Of a stretch of DNA of 64,000 nucleotides, positions 44,082 through 52,718 are shown piece after piece. The translations under genes and the position numbers were made by a program. The DNA lies in the NCBI GenBank assembly GCA_048380335.1, contig DBFCCI010000036.1, forward strand, positions 66,005 to 130,004. Reading direction: 5' to 3'. The DNA comes from Lachnospira sp900551945. GTDB lineage: Bacteria; Bacillota; Clostridia; Lachnospirales; Lachnospiraceae. The notes under the pieces are model-generated. The model was not told the DNA's origin, ran no database searches, and was given only the letters and a program-made list of their open reading frames with translations. Position 1 is the first letter of the stretch. Every line of letters starts with the position of its first letter.

Positions 44082-44351
44082 ATGAATACTGGTGATGTAA
44101 TAACTGTGGCAAGGCAGACCATATGGATAATTGTAAAGACAGCAGTTCCAATACTTCTTGTATCAATGATTGTAGGTCTTATTATAAGTTTATTTCAGAC
44201 ACTTACATCAATTCAAGAACAGACACTTACATTTGTACCGAAGTTGCTTGCAATAATGCTTGCATTAATGCTTATGGGTTCATGGATGCTTAATGAGATT
44301 GTTTCATATATGAATATTCTTTGGGGCAGTTTTTCGCAATATATAAATTAA
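44082..44351 (+). CDS. fliQ: Export gate protein FliQ
   Basis: An 89-residue, two-helix export gate subunit: VITVARQTIWIIVKTAVPILLVSMIVGLIISLFQTLTSIQEQTLTFVPKLLAIMLALMLMG. Complete and in frame despite the insertion upstream. The GAAAGGAAG ribosome-binding site is just outside the element's right duplication. Confidence 0.97.
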   Translation: MNTGDVITVARQTIWIIVKTAVPILLVSMIVGLIISLFQTLTSIQEQTLTFVPKLLAIMLALMLMGSWMLNEIVSYMNILWGSFSQYIN

Positions 44352-44365
44352 CTGGAGAATAGTAG

Positions 44366-45142
44366 ATGATTACTTACAATGTTGCATTAGACCAGTTTGA
44401 ACTGCTTATATTAATTTTGATGAGAATGGCTTCATTTGTATTTGCAGCTCCATTTTTTAATACAGCAAATACACCACAAAGGCTTAAAGTAGGTCTTTCC
44501 TTTTTCTTATCATTTTTAGTATATACGCTTCATCCTGATATGAATGTAGAATACAATGGGTTAATTGAATATGCTGGGTTGATTGTAATGGAAGTAATGG
44601 TAGGAATATTACTTGGCGCAATGGCTTCTTTTTGCGTGCAAATAATACATTTTGCAGGTAAGCTTATTGATATGGATATAGGTATATCTATGGCACAGAT
44701 TATGGACCCTACAACTAAAGTTCAAGTAGGTATCATGGGTAACTTTTATTATTATATGCTTATGTTACTTCTTATTATATCTGGGCTTCATCAGTATCTT
44801 GTTGCAGCTATTATAGAAACATACAATGTAATACCAATAGGAGGTATTAATGTAAGTGGTTCTATATATACTACGGTTATTAATTTTATGTCAGATTATT
44901 TTGTTATAGGCTTTAGAATAGAACTACCAGTATTTGCGGCAACATTGTTGCTTAACTGTGTTCTTGCTATTATTGCAAGAGTTGCACCACAGATGAATAT
45001 GTTTGTTGTTGGTATGCAGTTAAAGATATTTGTTGGAATATTTGTTATATTTTTTACAATAGTTATGCTTCCATCAGTTTCTACATTTATATATAATGAG
45101 ATACAAACAATTATGGCATCGTTAGTGCGAGGAATGAGTTAG
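44366..45142 (+). CDS. fliR: Export gate protein FliR
   Basis: A 258-residue multi-spanning export gate subunit with about six helices. VALDQFELLILILMRMASFVFAAPFFN at the start, and KLIDMDIGISMAQIMDPTT are FliR marks. It completes the FliPQR pore with flhB following. Confidence 0.96.
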   Translation: MITYNVALDQFELLILILMRMASFVFAAPFFNTANTPQRLKVGLSFFLSFLVYTLHPDMNVEYNGLIEYAGLIVMEVMVGILLGAMASFCVQIIHFAGKLIDMDIGISMAQIMDPTTKVQVGIMGNFYYYMLMLLLIISGLHQYLVAAIIETYNVIPIGGINVSGSIYTTVINFMSDYFVIGFRIELPVFAATLLLNCVLAIIARVAPQMNMFVVGMQLKIFVGIFVIFFTIVMLPSVSTFIYNEIQTIMASLVRGMS

Positions 45143-45177
45143 TATAATATTTATTATTATGGGGTGTATTGTTATAA

Positions 45178-46308
45178 ATGGATAATTATGTTAATGATAA
45201 TTTGAAACTTCAGTTAAATCTACAGTTTTTTGCTAAAGATGGGCCGGGCGGTGAAAAAACAGAGCCAGCCACAGCGAAAAAGTTAGACGATGTAAGAAAG
45301 AATGGACAAACTGCAAAGAGTAAAGAATTAATTACATCAATTTCATTATTGTCATTATTTATTCTTGTTAAGATATATGTCGGAACTGTTGGTCAAAAAT
45401 TTACAGAAGTTTTTCAAGAAATATATCAGACATTTGATAAGATTATAGATAACAGTAATAATGGAATGCGTATGGCAGATGCAGTTGGGGTGGTGCAAAA
45501 AGTTATGATGTCAGTTGTTAGCATAACAGCACCAATTTTTATTATTGCAGTAGTTATTGCATTTATATGTAATGCGTTGCAACAAAAGTGGATGGTTACA
45601 GCAGAGCCATTAAAGCCAAAGTTTAGTAAACTCAATCCATTAAATGGTTTTAAAAGAATATTTTCTTTTAAACAGTTGTTTGAGTTGTTAAAATCAATAG
45701 CGATGCTTTTAATAATAGGTGTAATGGCATATGTAACAATAAAGGATAAAGTTAATGTGCTTCTTACTTTTTATGATATTTCATTAAATACAGCATTGTC
45801 AACAATAGGAGATATAATTGTTGATTTGGGAATAAAAATAAGTGCAGTATTCTTAATAGTTGGTTTTGTTGATTTGTTTTATCAAAAATTTAAGTTTAAG
45901 AATGATAACATGATGACAAAACAAGAAGTTAAAGATGAATATAAAAATACAGAAGGTGACCCACAAGTTAAAGGTCAGATTAAGAGAAAAATGGCTGAAA
46001 TATCGAGAAGAAGAATGATGGAACAGTTGCCGGAGGCAGATGTAGTCATAACTAACCCAACGCATTTTGCAGTTGCGCTTAAGTATGAACCCGACTCAGG
46101 AAAAGCTCCTATAGTTATAGCCAAAGGTGCAGATTATCTTGCATTTCAAATAAAAGACAAGGCAAGAGAGTGTAACATTGAGATAGTGGAGAACAAGCCA
46201 TTAGCCAGAATGTTATATCACAATGTAGATATAGGCATGGAAATTCCGCCAGAACTTTATCAAGTTGTTGCAGAAATCCTTGCAAAGATTTTACAACCTA
46301 AGTTTTAA
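45178..46308 (+). CDS. flhB: Export switch protein FlhB
   Basis: A 376-residue FlhB with four membrane helices and a cytoplasmic autocleaving domain; cleavage motif NPTH at 293-296. Begins with the typical GEKTEPATAKKLDDVRKNGQ. FliK triggers it to change substrates from hook to filament type. A terminator follows. Confidence 0.96.
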   Translation: MDNYVNDNLKLQLNLQFFAKDGPGGEKTEPATAKKLDDVRKNGQTAKSKELITSISLLSLFILVKIYVGTVGQKFTEVFQEIYQTFDKIIDNSNNGMRMADAVGVVQKVMMSVVSITAPIFIIAVVIAFICNALQQKWMVTAEPLKPKFSKLNPLNGFKRIFSFKQLFELLKSIAMLLIIGVMAYVTIKDKVNVLLTFYDISLNTALSTIGDIIVDLGIKISAVFLIVGFVDLFYQKFKFKNDNMMTKQEVKDEYKNTEGDPQVKGQIKRKMAEISRRRMMEQLPEADVVITNPTHFAVALKYEPDSGKAPIVIAKGADYLAFQIKDKARECNIEIVENKPLARMLYHNVDIGMEIPPELYQVVAEILAKILQPKF

Positions 46309-46348
46309 GATATTCAAGCACATTTAATTTGAATTAATAATAGAAAGC

Positions 46349-46389
46349 TAATAACATTATAAATAGTTTTATTATTAATGTTATTTTTT
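46349..46389 (+). terminator. Terminator after flhB
   Basis: AATAACATT (46350-46358) pairs with AATGTTATT (46377-46385), with a T run at 46384-46389. Divides the operon before flhA. Confidence 0.75.
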
Positions 46390-46409
46390 ATAAAAACACA
46401 ACATTTTTT

Positions 46410-46438
46410 TTGCACATTACGTTAAAAAATGTTACAAT
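46410..46438 (+). promoter_or_regulatory. Promoter of the flhA-flhF-che segment
   Basis: TTGCAC (46410-46415), 17-base spacer, TACAAT (46433-46438), 41 bases before the flhA ATG. Directly follows a terminator, so this is probably a genuine new start. Confidence 0.75.
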
Positions 46439-46478
46439 AAATAAGATACATATAGATTATGAAAGGGGAAACTAAGTA

Positions 46479-48518
46479 ATGAAAATAAAAAAGAATGATT
46501 TATTCATGGGAATATACCTTCTTTCAGCGGTATTATTTTTCATTATTTCAATCCCATCATGGTTATTGGATATACTGCTTGCATTTAATATTGGTGTGGC
46601 AATGGTTGTCTTATTTAATGCTTTGTTTGCAAAAGAAGTACTTGATATGGCTTCGTTTCCTACATTGCTGTTATTTACAACTATTTTTAGAATATCACTT
46701 AATGTTTCTTCAACCAAACTTATATTAAGAGATGGTGATGCAGGTGAAGTTGTCAATACTTTTGGTGAATTTGTTGGCGGTGGTAATCTTGTAATAGGTA
46801 TAATTATATTTATCGTGTTGATTATCATTCAGTTTATTGTTATAAACAAAGGTTCTGAAAGAGTTGCCGAAGTAACAGCTAGATTTACACTTGATGCTAT
46901 GGCTGGTAAGCAGATGGCTATTGACTCAGACCTTAATACAGGTGCTATTACAGATAAAGAAGCACAGATAAAAAGACAGAAGCTCCAAAAAGAGAACAGT
47001 TTCTTTGGTTCAATGGACGGTGCTACTAAGTATGTAAAGGGAGATGCAACAGCAGGTCTTATAATTACAGGTATTAATATCGTGGGTGGTATTATCATGG
47101 GTATGGTATACGGTGGACTTGATATAACAGAAGCTCTACAAAAGTATACTATCCTTACAATCGGTGATGGTCTTTGTAGCCAGATACCTTCATTACTTAT
47201 ATCACTTTCAACTGGTATATTAGTTACTAAGGCTTCAAGTGATGGAGAACTTGGTGATGAGATGGTAGGACAGCTCTTATCAATTGATAAGGTTCTTCTT
47301 ATGGTAGGTGCAGCAATGTCACTTCTTGGTGTTATTACACCGTTACCTTGGTATATATTCGTTCCTTTTGGTGTTGCTTTAATAGTATATAGCAGAAAAG
47401 TTGGCAAGAAGAACGATATTGAAGCTATTGAAGAAGAAGTGGAAGCAGAAGAAACAGAGGCTCAAGAGATACGAAAGCCAGAAAATGTTGTTTCTTTGCT
47501 TAATGTTGACCCAATTGAATTGGAATTTGGTTATGGTATTATCCCACTTGCCGATGTCAATCAAGGTGGTGACCTTCTTGATAGAGTTGTAATGATAAGA
47601 CGACAAGTTGCGTTAGAGCTTGGTGCAGTTGTTCCTATTATTCGTCTTAGAGATAATATTCAGCTTAATCCTAATCAGTATATAATTAAGATAAAGGGTA
47701 TTCAAGTAAGCGAGGGTGAAATTTTATTTGACCACTATATGGCTATGAACCCGGGTTATGTAGAAGAGGAAATTACAGGTATTCCTACATTTGAACCATC
47801 TTTCCATCTTCCAGCAATCTGGATAACTGAAAGTCAAAGGGAAAGAGCAGAATCACTTGGTTATACAGTAGTTGACCCACCTTCAATTATTGCAACACAT
47901 CTTACAGAAGTAATTAGACAGCATATTGCTGAACTTCTTACAAGACAAGATGTACAGAACCTTATCAACAATATCAAGGATAATAATACAGCACTTATTG
48001 AAGAACTTGTTCCAAAGCTTCTTGGTGTTGGTGATATTCAAAAAGTACTTCAAAATTTATTATCAGAGGGCATTTCAATAAGAGACCTTGTTACAATTTT
48101 TGAAACACTTGCTGACCATGCAACAGTTACAAGAGATACTGATATTTTAACAGAATATGTTCGTCAGAGTCTTAAGAGAGCTATATCAGGTAAGTACTTC
48201 TCACCAAATGAAGTTACTAATGTAGTTACACTTGACCCAGCTATTGAACAAGATATTATGGGGGCAGTTAAGAATACAGAGCAAGGCTCATACCTTACAT
48301 TAGACCCAGAAGAGACTAATAAGATAGTTAAGTCATTAGGTGAAGAACTTAAAAAACTTGAAGATTTAGGTAAGAACCCAATAGTTATAACTTCACCTAT
48401 AGTAAGACTTTATTTTAAAAAGCTTGTTAGTGATTACTTTAAAGATGTTATAGTTGTTTCATATAATGAAGTAGAATCAAATGTAGAATTACAATCAGTA
48501 GGGATGGTGACAGTATAA
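46479..48518 (+). CDS. flhA: Flagellar export protein FlhA
   Basis: A 679-residue export gate protein: eight or so membrane helices in the first half with the conserved FHIPEP-type loop (TLDAMAGKQMAIDSDLNTGAITDKEAQIKRQ), then the cytoplasmic ring domain (from about 330) that binds chaperone-substrate complexes. First gene of the second operon segment. Confidence 0.97.
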   Translation: MKIKKNDLFMGIYLLSAVLFFIISIPSWLLDILLAFNIGVAMVVLFNALFAKEVLDMASFPTLLLFTTIFRISLNVSSTKLILRDGDAGEVVNTFGEFVGGGNLVIGIIIFIVLIIIQFIVINKGSERVAEVTARFTLDAMAGKQMAIDSDLNTGAITDKEAQIKRQKLQKENSFFGSMDGATKYVKGDATAGLIITGINIVGGIIMGMVYGGLDITEALQKYTILTIGDGLCSQIPSLLISLSTGILVTKASSDGELGDEMVGQLLSIDKVLLMVGAAMSLLGVITPLPWYIFVPFGVALIVYSRKVGKKNDIEAIEEEVEAEETEAQEIRKPENVVSLLNVDPIELEFGYGIIPLADVNQGGDLLDRVVMIRRQVALELGAVVPIIRLRDNIQLNPNQYIIKIKGIQVSEGEILFDHYMAMNPGYVEEEITGIPTFEPSFHLPAIWITESQRERAESLGYTVVDPPSIIATHLTEVIRQHIAELLTRQDVQNLINNIKDNNTALIEELVPKLLGVGDIQKVLQNLLSEGISIRDLVTIFETLADHATVTRDTDILTEYVRQSLKRAISGKYFSPNEVTNVVTLDPAIEQDIMGAVKNTEQGSYLTLDPEETNKIVKSLGEELKKLEDLGKNPIVITSPIVRLYFKKLVSDYFKDVIVVSYNEVESNVELQSVGMVTV

Positions 48519-48519
48519 G

Positions 48520-49881
48520 ATGATAGTTAAGAGATTTCAAGCACCTACAGAAACCGAAGCAATATTAAAGGCTAAGGATGAACTTGGAAGCAACGCAGTG
48601 GTGCTTAATGTAAAGACTTTAAAGCAACGAGGAGTATTTCGACTATTTAAGAAAGATGTTGTTGAAGTAACAGCAGCTTTAGAGGAAAATGAATTTGTTG
48701 ATGCAATAAAAAGTAAAAAGCCTGTAGCCAATAAGGGAAATGTTCAGACAATCAACAGAAATATGGTGTCTTCTTCAACAGCAATGCCACGACTTGATGA
48801 AGAAAGTAATTTTAATAATTCATTTTCAAGTAGTAGAGGAGGTATTAATCTTGTAGCTGATGATAATGCAAGAGGTAGTGCAGATACGTCAGCTATTGAA
48901 CAAAAATTAGACTCGTTACAGTCAATGTTAAAACAGCAAATGGATAAAACACCATATCCTACACAGCAACAAAGACAAGCACATAGTTATCAACAAGATA
49001 TGCAAAATGATATGATGTATGGTAAAATGGATAATAGACAAGATACAACTCAAGCAGTTGTAAAAGAAAGAGAAAGTGCTAATTATAAGTATTTACAGCT
49101 TATATATAAGAAAATGATTGACAGCGATGTTGCTCCTGAATATGCAGATGAAATTATTGGTGATATAGAAAGCTCGATGAAAAAAGAGTCTAATATTGAT
49201 AGTATTTTATCAGCCGTATATCAAAAGATTGTATTAAAGTTAGGGCAGACTAAGGCTATACAGTTATCTGATAAGCCAACTATTGCTATGTTTATAGGGC
49301 CTACAGGAGTAGGTAAGACTACAACAATTGCTAAGATTGCATCAGCCTTTAAGTTAGAAAAGAACATAAAGGTTGCATTTATTACATCTGACACATATAG
49401 AATTGCGGCTGTTGAACAACTTAACACTTATGCTTCAATTATAGATTGTCCTGTAAGTGTTGTATATACTAATGATGAAATGCTTGAATGTATTGAAAGA
49501 TATAGGAATTATGACCTTATCATGGTAGATACAGCAGGAAGGTCACATAAAGCGGATGCTCAGATGGAAGAACTTGAAGATTTAATTGGTATTTTAAATC
49601 AAAAGAAAGACGAATTTAATCTTGACCTTTATCTTACTCTTAGTGTTACTACTAAATATCAAGATTTAAAGAGCATATGTAATAGATACAGGCATATAAG
49701 TAATTGGGGACTTGTTTTTACAAAACTAGACGAAACGTGTGTGCTTGGTAATATGTTTAACATTAAGCTTTATACTGGCGCTCCATTATCTTATACAACA
49801 TCAGGACAGAATGTTCCTAATGATATTGAATTGATAGATAAGCAGGCGTTAGCAAAGCATTTACTTGGAGGAAGCATTTAA
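48520..49881 (+). CDS. flhF: Flagellar GTPase FlhF
   Basis: A 453-residue SRP-type GTPase: B domain (about 1-60), a Gln/Met/Asn-rich variable linker, and the NG domain with G1 GPTGVGKTT (260-268), FITSDTYRIAAVEQL, VDTAGRS and TKLDET. It recruits the first basal body parts to the pole or other site. flhG overlaps by 1 base. Confidence 0.96.
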   Translation: MIVKRFQAPTETEAILKAKDELGSNAVVLNVKTLKQRGVFRLFKKDVVEVTAALEENEFVDAIKSKKPVANKGNVQTINRNMVSSSTAMPRLDEESNFNNSFSSSRGGINLVADDNARGSADTSAIEQKLDSLQSMLKQQMDKTPYPTQQQRQAHSYQQDMQNDMMYGKMDNRQDTTQAVVKERESANYKYLQLIYKKMIDSDVAPEYADEIIGDIESSMKKESNIDSILSAVYQKIVLKLGQTKAIQLSDKPTIAMFIGPTGVGKTTTIAKIASAFKLEKNIKVAFITSDTYRIAAVEQLNTYASIIDCPVSVVYTNDEMLECIERYRNYDLIMVDTAGRSHKADAQMEELEDLIGILNQKKDEFNLDLYLTLSVTTKYQDLKSICNRYRHISNWGLVFTKLDETCVLGNMFNIKLYTGAPLSYTTSGQNVPNDIELIDKQALAKHLLGGSI

Positions 49882-50762
49882 TGGACCAGGCGGAGAATTT
49901 ACGAAATATTATAAAAAAAAAGAATGTTAAATCTGTTAAAAATTCAAGGGTGATAGCAGTAACAAGTGGTAAAGGAGGTGTGGGTAAATCAAGTACATCA
50001 ATTAATCTTGCGCTTCAATTTAAAAGGCTTGGCAAAAAGGTGGTTATTCTTGATGCTGACTTTGGTATGGCTAATATAGAAGTAATGTTTGGAGTTATAC
50101 CTAAATATAACTTAAGTGATTTGCTTTTTAAAGAAAAAGAAATTAAAGATATAGTGTGTGAAGGCCCAGAGGGAGTTCAGTTTATTTCTGGAGGTTCTGG
50201 TATTGCCAAACTTGTTAATCTTGATAATGAACAGATTAGACGACTTGTCAATAAGATGGGTGACCTTGAAGATATAGCAGATGTAATAATAATTGATACT
50301 GGTGCTGGAATTGCTCCGAGTGTTATGGAGTTCCTTGTGGCAAGCCCAGAAATATTGCTAGTCACAACACCAGAGCCAACTTCGATTACTGATTCTTATG
50401 CGTTATTAAAAGCACTTAGTATGAATGAGAATTTTGACAAAACATTTACTACTATTAAAATGATAGCTAATAAAGTATCAAGTGAGTCGGAAGGTCGTAA
50501 AGTATATGACAAATTAAGTGTGGTTGTATCAAAGTTTCTTAATATAGACATCGGTTTTGTCGGAACTGTACCACATGACAAAGATATAACAAAGGCAATT
50601 ATGAAGCAAAAGCCTGTATCCATAATGTATCCTAATTCTACGGCTTCAAGGCATTATCAAAGTATTGTACAGATACTTGATAATCCAGAGGAAAGTGTAG
50701 ATAATTCTAAGCATAAGGGTATCAGAGGTTATATTAAAACGATATTTGCTAATAAAAAATAG
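49881..50762 (+). CDS. flhG: Flagellar number regulator FlhG (MinD-like)
   Basis: A 293-residue MinD/ParA ATPase. The deviant Walker A is SGKGGVGKSST (29-39), with ILDADFGMANIEVMFG. FlhG stimulates FlhF GTP hydrolysis and limits flagellar number and position. The N-terminal DQAENLRNIIK helix is the FlhF-activating element. It starts inside the flhF stop. Confidence 0.96.
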   Translation: MDQAENLRNIIKKKNVKSVKNSRVIAVTSGKGGVGKSSTSINLALQFKRLGKKVVILDADFGMANIEVMFGVIPKYNLSDLLFKEKEIKDIVCEGPEGVQFISGGSGIAKLVNLDNEQIRRLVNKMGDLEDIADVIIIDTGAGIAPSVMEFLVASPEILLVTTPEPTSITDSYALLKALSMNENFDKTFTTIKMIANKVSSESEGRKVYDKLSVVVSKFLNIDIGFVGTVPHDKDITKAIMKQKPVSIMYPNSTASRHYQSIVQILDNPEESVDNSKHKGIRGYIKTIFANKK

Positions 50763-50793
50763 AATATAAAGATACATAAGATTGGAGAATAGT

Positions 50794-51516
50794 ATGGCAA
50801 ATGAATTACTTTTAGTTGGAACAAAGATTGAATTAAAAAGAGCAAGTAAGACACAAAAGGTTGATGGCGAAGCGAGTGTTACATATGTAAGCCAAATTCT
50901 TGACCGCGATGAAGATGGTAATATCATTGCAGCCATGCCTATAAGTGAAGGACACATTGTACCTATTGAAGTTGGAAGCGTATTTCAAGCATATTTTTAT
51001 ACTTCTAAAGGAATATTCAAAGGTAGATGTAGGATTGCATCAAGAGGAAAAGAACAGAATATATTTGTAATGACAATTCAGCTTGTAGATGAACTTGTAA
51101 GATATCAAAGAAGAGAATATTACAGACTTACCTGTCTTATAAATGCAAAGGTGAGAATACTTAATGTAACAGAGGTGTTAGAGTATTCTAAGAATTTTGA
51201 AATGCCAGAAGAACTTTCTGGTGAACCAGAAGATTGTGTAATTGTTGATATAAGTGGTGGTGGCGTTAGATTTATTTCTAATAGAAGCTATTCAAGAGAT
51301 GGATATGTTTATATAGAATTTAATACATCATCTGTATCTGGAGAACAGGAATTTAAACTGATGGGCAGAGTTGTAATGTCTATCAAATCCGAAGCTAATA
51401 ATGGTAAGTATGATAATCGTATACAATTTAAAGTAATCTCTAAGGATAAGAGAGAAGAAATAGTAAAATTTATTTTCGATGAACAAAGACGTTTGAGGCA
51501 AAAGGAAAGAGGATGA
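50794..51516 (+). CDS. YcgR-like PilZ c-di-GMP receptor
   Basis: A 240-residue protein: N-terminal YcgR domain and C-terminal PilZ domain with both binding motifs, RREYYR (RxxxR) and DISGGG (DxSxxG). In Firmicutes (DgrA/MotI) such proteins brake motility at high c-di-GMP by acting on the stator. Its place in the fla operon supports that. ATG 50794 is chosen with TGGAG 6 bases before. Confidence 0.92.
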   Translation: MANELLLVGTKIELKRASKTQKVDGEASVTYVSQILDRDEDGNIIAAMPISEGHIVPIEVGSVFQAYFYTSKGIFKGRCRIASRGKEQNIFVMTIQLVDELVRYQRREYYRLTCLINAKVRILNVTEVLEYSKNFEMPEELSGEPEDCVIVDISGGGVRFISNRSYSRDGYVYIEFNTSSVSGEQEFKLMGRVVMSIKSEANNGKYDNRIQFKVISKDKREEIVKFIFDEQRRLRQKERG

Positions 51517-51520
51517 TTTT

Positions 51521-52717
51521 ATGGCGAAAAAAATATTAGTTATTGATGACTCTGCACTCATGAGAAGAGTTATTTCTGATATAATTAATGAAGGCGATGA
51601 TTATGAAGTTGCTGCGATAGCGAAAGATGGAGTTGAAGGGTTTGATTTAATTGTATCTAATCCTAACTTATATAGTGCAGTAATACTTGATATCAATATG
51701 CCTAAGATGAATGGTCTTGAGCTATTAAAAGAACTTCAAAAAAACCGTATTGAACAGACAGTCATTGTAGTAAGTACGGTTGCAAAGCAGGGAGCTAAAG
51801 AAACAATACAAGCTCTTGAATATGGTGCATTTGATTTTGTTACAAAACCTGAGAATTATCTTGAAACTAAGGGTGTAGCATTTAAAGAAGCAATACACAA
51901 GATGCTTGATATTGCAACAAGTTCTAGAGCATCAATTGAAAGAACTAGAGTAATAAGAAGCAGAACAACACCATTAAGTGCAACTTCTAGGACTACTACA
52001 ACAAGTAGATTGGGGCAAAATAGTTCTAATGCAGACAGAGCAAGTGCAATTAATGCTTTAAGACAAAGGTCAATGGAAAGAAATGTTGCACCAGCTAAGA
52101 TAGAGGCATCATCATTAAGGAATGTTAAGAAAAACAAGAAAAAGATTGTTGCATTAGCTTGTTCTACTGGTGGACCTAAGTCATTACAGCAGGTTATACC
52201 GGTACTTCCAAAGAGCCTTGACTGCGGAGTTGTTGTTGTTCAACATATGCCAGCAGGATTTACAGCCTCATTAGCTCAAAGGTTAGACGAGATGAGTCAA
52301 GTTAAGGTAAAAGAAGCAGCACAAGGTGATATAATCAAAAAAGGTGTTGTATATATAGCACCTGGTGGATTTCATCTAAAGATTGTAAAAGCTGGAACAG
52401 AGTATAAGATAGACCTTAATAAAGAACCTGCTATTGAAGGATTAAGACCATGTGCCAATATTATGTATGAGTCACTTGAAAATAGTGATTTTGATGAAAT
52501 AACCTGTGTAGTATTGACAGGAATGGGTGCCGATGGAACTAAAGGAATTAAAGGACTGGTAGATAAAAAGAAAAAGATATACGTTATAGCGCAAGATGAA
52601 GACAGTTGTGTAGTATATGGAATGCCAAAAGCAATAGCGAAGACAGGGTTAGTTAATGAGGTGGTACCACTCAATCGTATAGCTAACTCAATAACAAAGA
52701 ACGTGGGGGTTATATAA
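51521..52717 (+). CDS. cheB: Chemotaxis methylesterase CheB
   Basis: A 398-residue CheB. Receiver domain with D57 (VILDINMPKMNG), a Ser/Thr/Arg-rich linker (about 145-200), and the methylesterase domain with catalytic residues in CSTGGP (Ser), VQHMPAGFT (His) and GMGADGTKG (Asp). It removes methyl groups from chemoreceptors or deamidates them. Its partner CheR is not in this window. Confidence 0.97.
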   Translation: MAKKILVIDDSALMRRVISDIINEGDDYEVAAIAKDGVEGFDLIVSNPNLYSAVILDINMPKMNGLELLKELQKNRIEQTVIVVSTVAKQGAKETIQALEYGAFDFVTKPENYLETKGVAFKEAIHKMLDIATSSRASIERTRVIRSRTTPLSATSRTTTTSRLGQNSSNADRASAINALRQRSMERNVAPAKIEASSLRNVKKNKKKIVALACSTGGPKSLQQVIPVLPKSLDCGVVVVQHMPAGFTASLAQRLDEMSQVKVKEAAQGDIIKKGVVYIAPGGFHLKIVKAGTEYKIDLNKEPAIEGLRPCANIMYESLENSDFDEITCVVLTGMGADGTKGIKGLVDKKKKIYVIAQDEDSCVVYGMPKAIAKTGLVNEVVPLNRIANSITKNVGVI

Positions 52718-52718
52718 C